Assembly: GCA_031270875.1 (NCBI GenBank)
Contig: JAISXC010000088.1
Coordinates: 1 to 9,861 of the forward strand
Direction: 5' to 3'
DNA from: Desulfovibrio sp.
Lineage (GTDB): Bacteria; Desulfobacterota; Desulfovibrionia; Desulfovibrionales; Desulfovibrionaceae
DNA: 9,861 nt
Shown here: piece by piece, positions 8,264 to 9,861 of the stretch
Position numbering within the stretch: position 1 is the first letter of the stretch
Layout of the letters: each line of letters begins with the position of its first letter
Made by a program: the position numbers and the translations under genes
Notes under the pieces: model-generated
What the model was told of the DNA's origin: nothing
The model's input: only the letters and a program-made list of their open reading frames with translations
The model's database searches: none

Positions 8264-9746
8264 CAAAGAACAACGCGCCCTTCTCGCCCTGTCCGGCGGG
8301 GGCAGGGCGCTGTATCTGCTCCCCGGCATGGCCAACCGTCACGGCCTTATCGCCGGCGCTACCGGCACAGGCAAGACCGTCACCCTGCAGAGCATGGCCG
8401 AAATCTTCAGCGCCCTGGGGGTTCCCGTTTTCGCCGCCGACATCAAAGGAGACCTTTCCGGCGTTGCCGCCGCCGGCGGCAACAGGGAAAGCGTGAGCAA
8501 ACGGGTACGGGAATGGGAGCTTGCGAAAAAAGGTTTTGCCTTTCAGTCTTTCCCGGTCCAGTTCTGGGATGTGTCCGGCGCTTCCGGCATTCCGGCGCGG
8601 GCTACCGTAACCGATATGGGACCGCTGCTGCTCGGTCGCCTGTTGGAACTCAACGACATCCAGGCGGCTGTTTTGACACTGGTTTTCAAGATAGCCAAAG
8701 ACGAATCACTGGAACTCATTGACCTCAGCGACCTTCAAAAACTGCTGGAATACGCGGGAAACAACGCGGCCAGGTATGCCCCGGCCTACGGCAATATCTC
8801 CACAGCCAGCATCGGGGCCATACAACGCGGGATCCTCGGTCTTGAGCACGAAGGCGCAACGACCTTTTTCGGCGAACCGGCCCTTGCCGTGGACGATCTC
8901 CTCCGGACGGAGTCCGGCAAGGGCGTCATCAACATCCTGGCCTCCGAGCGGCTGGTCGGCTCCCCCAGAGTATATGCCGCTTTTCTGGTCTGGATCATGA
9001 CCAGCCTGTTCGAGCGTCTGCCCGAGATCGGCGATCCGCGAAAACCCGAACTGGTCTTTTTCTTTGACGAGGCGCATCTTCTGTTTAACGGCGCGCCCAG
9101 GGCGCTGGTGGAAAAAGTGGAACGGGTGGTGCGGCTCATCCGTTCCAAAGGCGTGGGGATTTATTTCATTTCGCAGTCGCCTTCGGATATTCCGGATTCC
9201 ATTCTGGGCCAGCTCGGCAACAGGGTGCAGCACGCGTTACGGGCCTTTACCCCCAAAGATCAGAAGACGGTCAGAGCGGCGGCGGAGACCTTCCGCGTCA
9301 ATCCGGGCCTTGTCGTTGCCGGAGACGTCACGGAACTGGGCATCGGCGAAGCCCTGGTTTCCCTGCTGGACGACAAGGGCATACCTCTGCCTGTGGAAAG
9401 AGCGTTCATTCTGCCGCCGCAAGGACAAATCGGCCCCCTGGATGCGGAGACCCGCGCCTCCATGATCAGGAATTCGCCCCTGTACCGCTTTTATGGGACG
9501 AAACAGGATCGCCCCTCAGCCTTCGAAAAACTGCAGGGCGTGGAGACGGACAAGGAACGGACCGCCCGTGAAAAAGCCGAACAGAAGATCCTGAAGGAAG
9601 CGGAAAAAAACCGTCTTGCCCGGAACAAGCTGGAACAGCGGGAGGCGGCGCGGCGAACGCGCTTCTGGGACGGGCTCGTCCGCTCCGTCGTGGCGCCCGT
9701 GATACGCGGAATCGTCAGCTCCCTTCTGCGGGGTGGCCGCAAGTAG
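8256..9746 (+). CDS. DUF853/YjgR-type HerA-like P-loop ATPase
   Basis: A 496-residue ATPase of the DUF853 family, close to E. coli YjgR (about 500 residues) and related to the HerA/FtsK-type hexameric motor ATPases. The cellular role of the family is not established. Walker A is GATGTGKT at 34-41 and Walker B is the hydrophobic run ending in D271-E272 (FFFDEAH). ISQSPSDIPDSILGQLGNR near residues 307-325 is the sensor-like stretch of the family. A charged, coiled-coil-prone segment (about 428-470) and a short basic amphipathic tail end the protein. GTG 8256 is chosen as start because GGAAG at 8242-8246 precedes it and it gives the family's usual length. The open frame reaches ATG 8181, but that start lies deep in mdh without a ribosome-binding site. 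It overlaps mdh by 8 nt, so coupled translation is likely. Confidence 0.9.
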   Translation: MLDKEQRALLALSGGGRALYLLPGMANRHGLIAGATGTGKTVTLQSMAEIFSALGVPVFAADIKGDLSGVAAAGGNRESVSKRVREWELAKKGFAFQSFPVQFWDVSGASGIPARATVTDMGPLLLGRLLELNDIQAAVLTLVFKIAKDESLELIDLSDLQKLLEYAGNNAARYAPAYGNISTASIGAIQRGILGLEHEGATTFFGEPALAVDDLLRTESGKGVINILASERLVGSPRVYAAFLVWIMTSLFERLPEIGDPRKPELVFFFDEAHLLFNGAPRALVEKVERVVRLIRSKGVGIYFISQSPSDIPDSILGQLGNRVQHALRAFTPKDQKTVRAAAETFRVNPGLVVAGDVTELGIGEALVSLLDDKGIPLPVERAFILPPQGQIGPLDAETRASMIRNSPLYRFYGTKQDRPSAFEKLQGVETDKERTAREKAEQKILKEAEKNRLARNKLEQREAARRTRFWDGLVRSVVAPVIRGIVSSLLRGGRK

Positions 9747-9801
9747 CCCTGGCCTTGAAAAAATTTGCGGGAAATTCCGTTATGTTATTCTCATCCGCTG
9801 T

Positions 9802-9811
9802 GAAAATTTTC
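9802..9811. repeat. Short palindrome, possible operator
   Basis: GAAAATTTTC is a perfect 10-bp palindrome 9 nt upstream of the -35 box at 9821. It could be a regulator site or simply an AT-rich upstream element. Palindromes of this length arise by chance, so support is weak. Confidence 0.2.
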
Positions 9812-9820
9812 CACCGCCCC

Positions 9821-9848
9821 TTGACGTGAAGCGGGAGACGGCTATACT
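9821..9848 (+). promoter_or_regulatory. Strong sigma70-like promoter for a gene beyond the window
   Basis: TTGACG at 9821-9826, a 16-nt spacer, and TATACT at 9843-9848. Each box matches the consensus at five of six positions, the best promoter-like pair in the window. Transcription would start near 9855, pointing off the right edge. The region 9747-9820 before it has no open frame of note. A weak AT-only inverted repeat (9762-9776) is not a convincing terminator for the ATPase gene. Confidence 0.55.
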
Positions 9849-9861
9849 TCCGCGCCGTTGA

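Overview
The window is GC-rich and densely packed with genes, and looks like a core chromosomal segment of a Desulfovibrio-like sulfate-reducing deltaproteobacterium (Desulfobacterota). That placement is an inference from base composition, the gene set and the protein flavour; no marker gene here proves it. I see no mobile element, CRISPR array, tRNA or rRNA, and most genes are housekeeping or conserved hypothetical.

Layout. Positions 1-80 hold the probable 3' end of an upstream gene, followed by a perfect 14-bp hairpin. A small two-helix membrane protein (132-443) comes next. Then follows a compact plus-strand unit: an unrecognised membrane protein (501-1373), glucose-6-phosphate isomerase (1358-2698) and a membrane sensor histidine kinase (2702-4159). 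The first pair overlaps and the second pair is separated by 3 nt. Convergent to the kinase is alanine racemase (minus, 4210-5361). It diverges from tRNA-guanine transglycosylase tgt (5446-6579) across an 84-bp AT-rich region where two opposed promoters appear to overlap. tgt converges, with a 5-nt gap, on a small Vut_1/YhhQ-type transporter (minus, 6585-7100). A 224-bp divergent region separates this from a plus-strand pair, malate dehydrogenase (7325-8263) and a DUF853/YjgR-type HerA-like ATPase (8256-9746), which overlap by 8 nt. The window ends in a good sigma70-like promoter (9821-9848) for a gene beyond the edge.

How the genes fit together. The clearest link is tgt beside a probable queuosine-precursor transporter, a tRNA modification and salvage pair. 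The Tgt pocket residues are those of preQ1-specific bacterial enzymes. The isomerase-kinase unit suggests a sensor kinase transcribed with a central sugar-phosphate enzyme, but no response regulator is present in the window. Points worth a second look are a run of nine C in the kinase's first codons, non-consensus residues in alanine racemase, the overlapping divergent promoters, and a coding-like remnant or leader upstream of the transporter.
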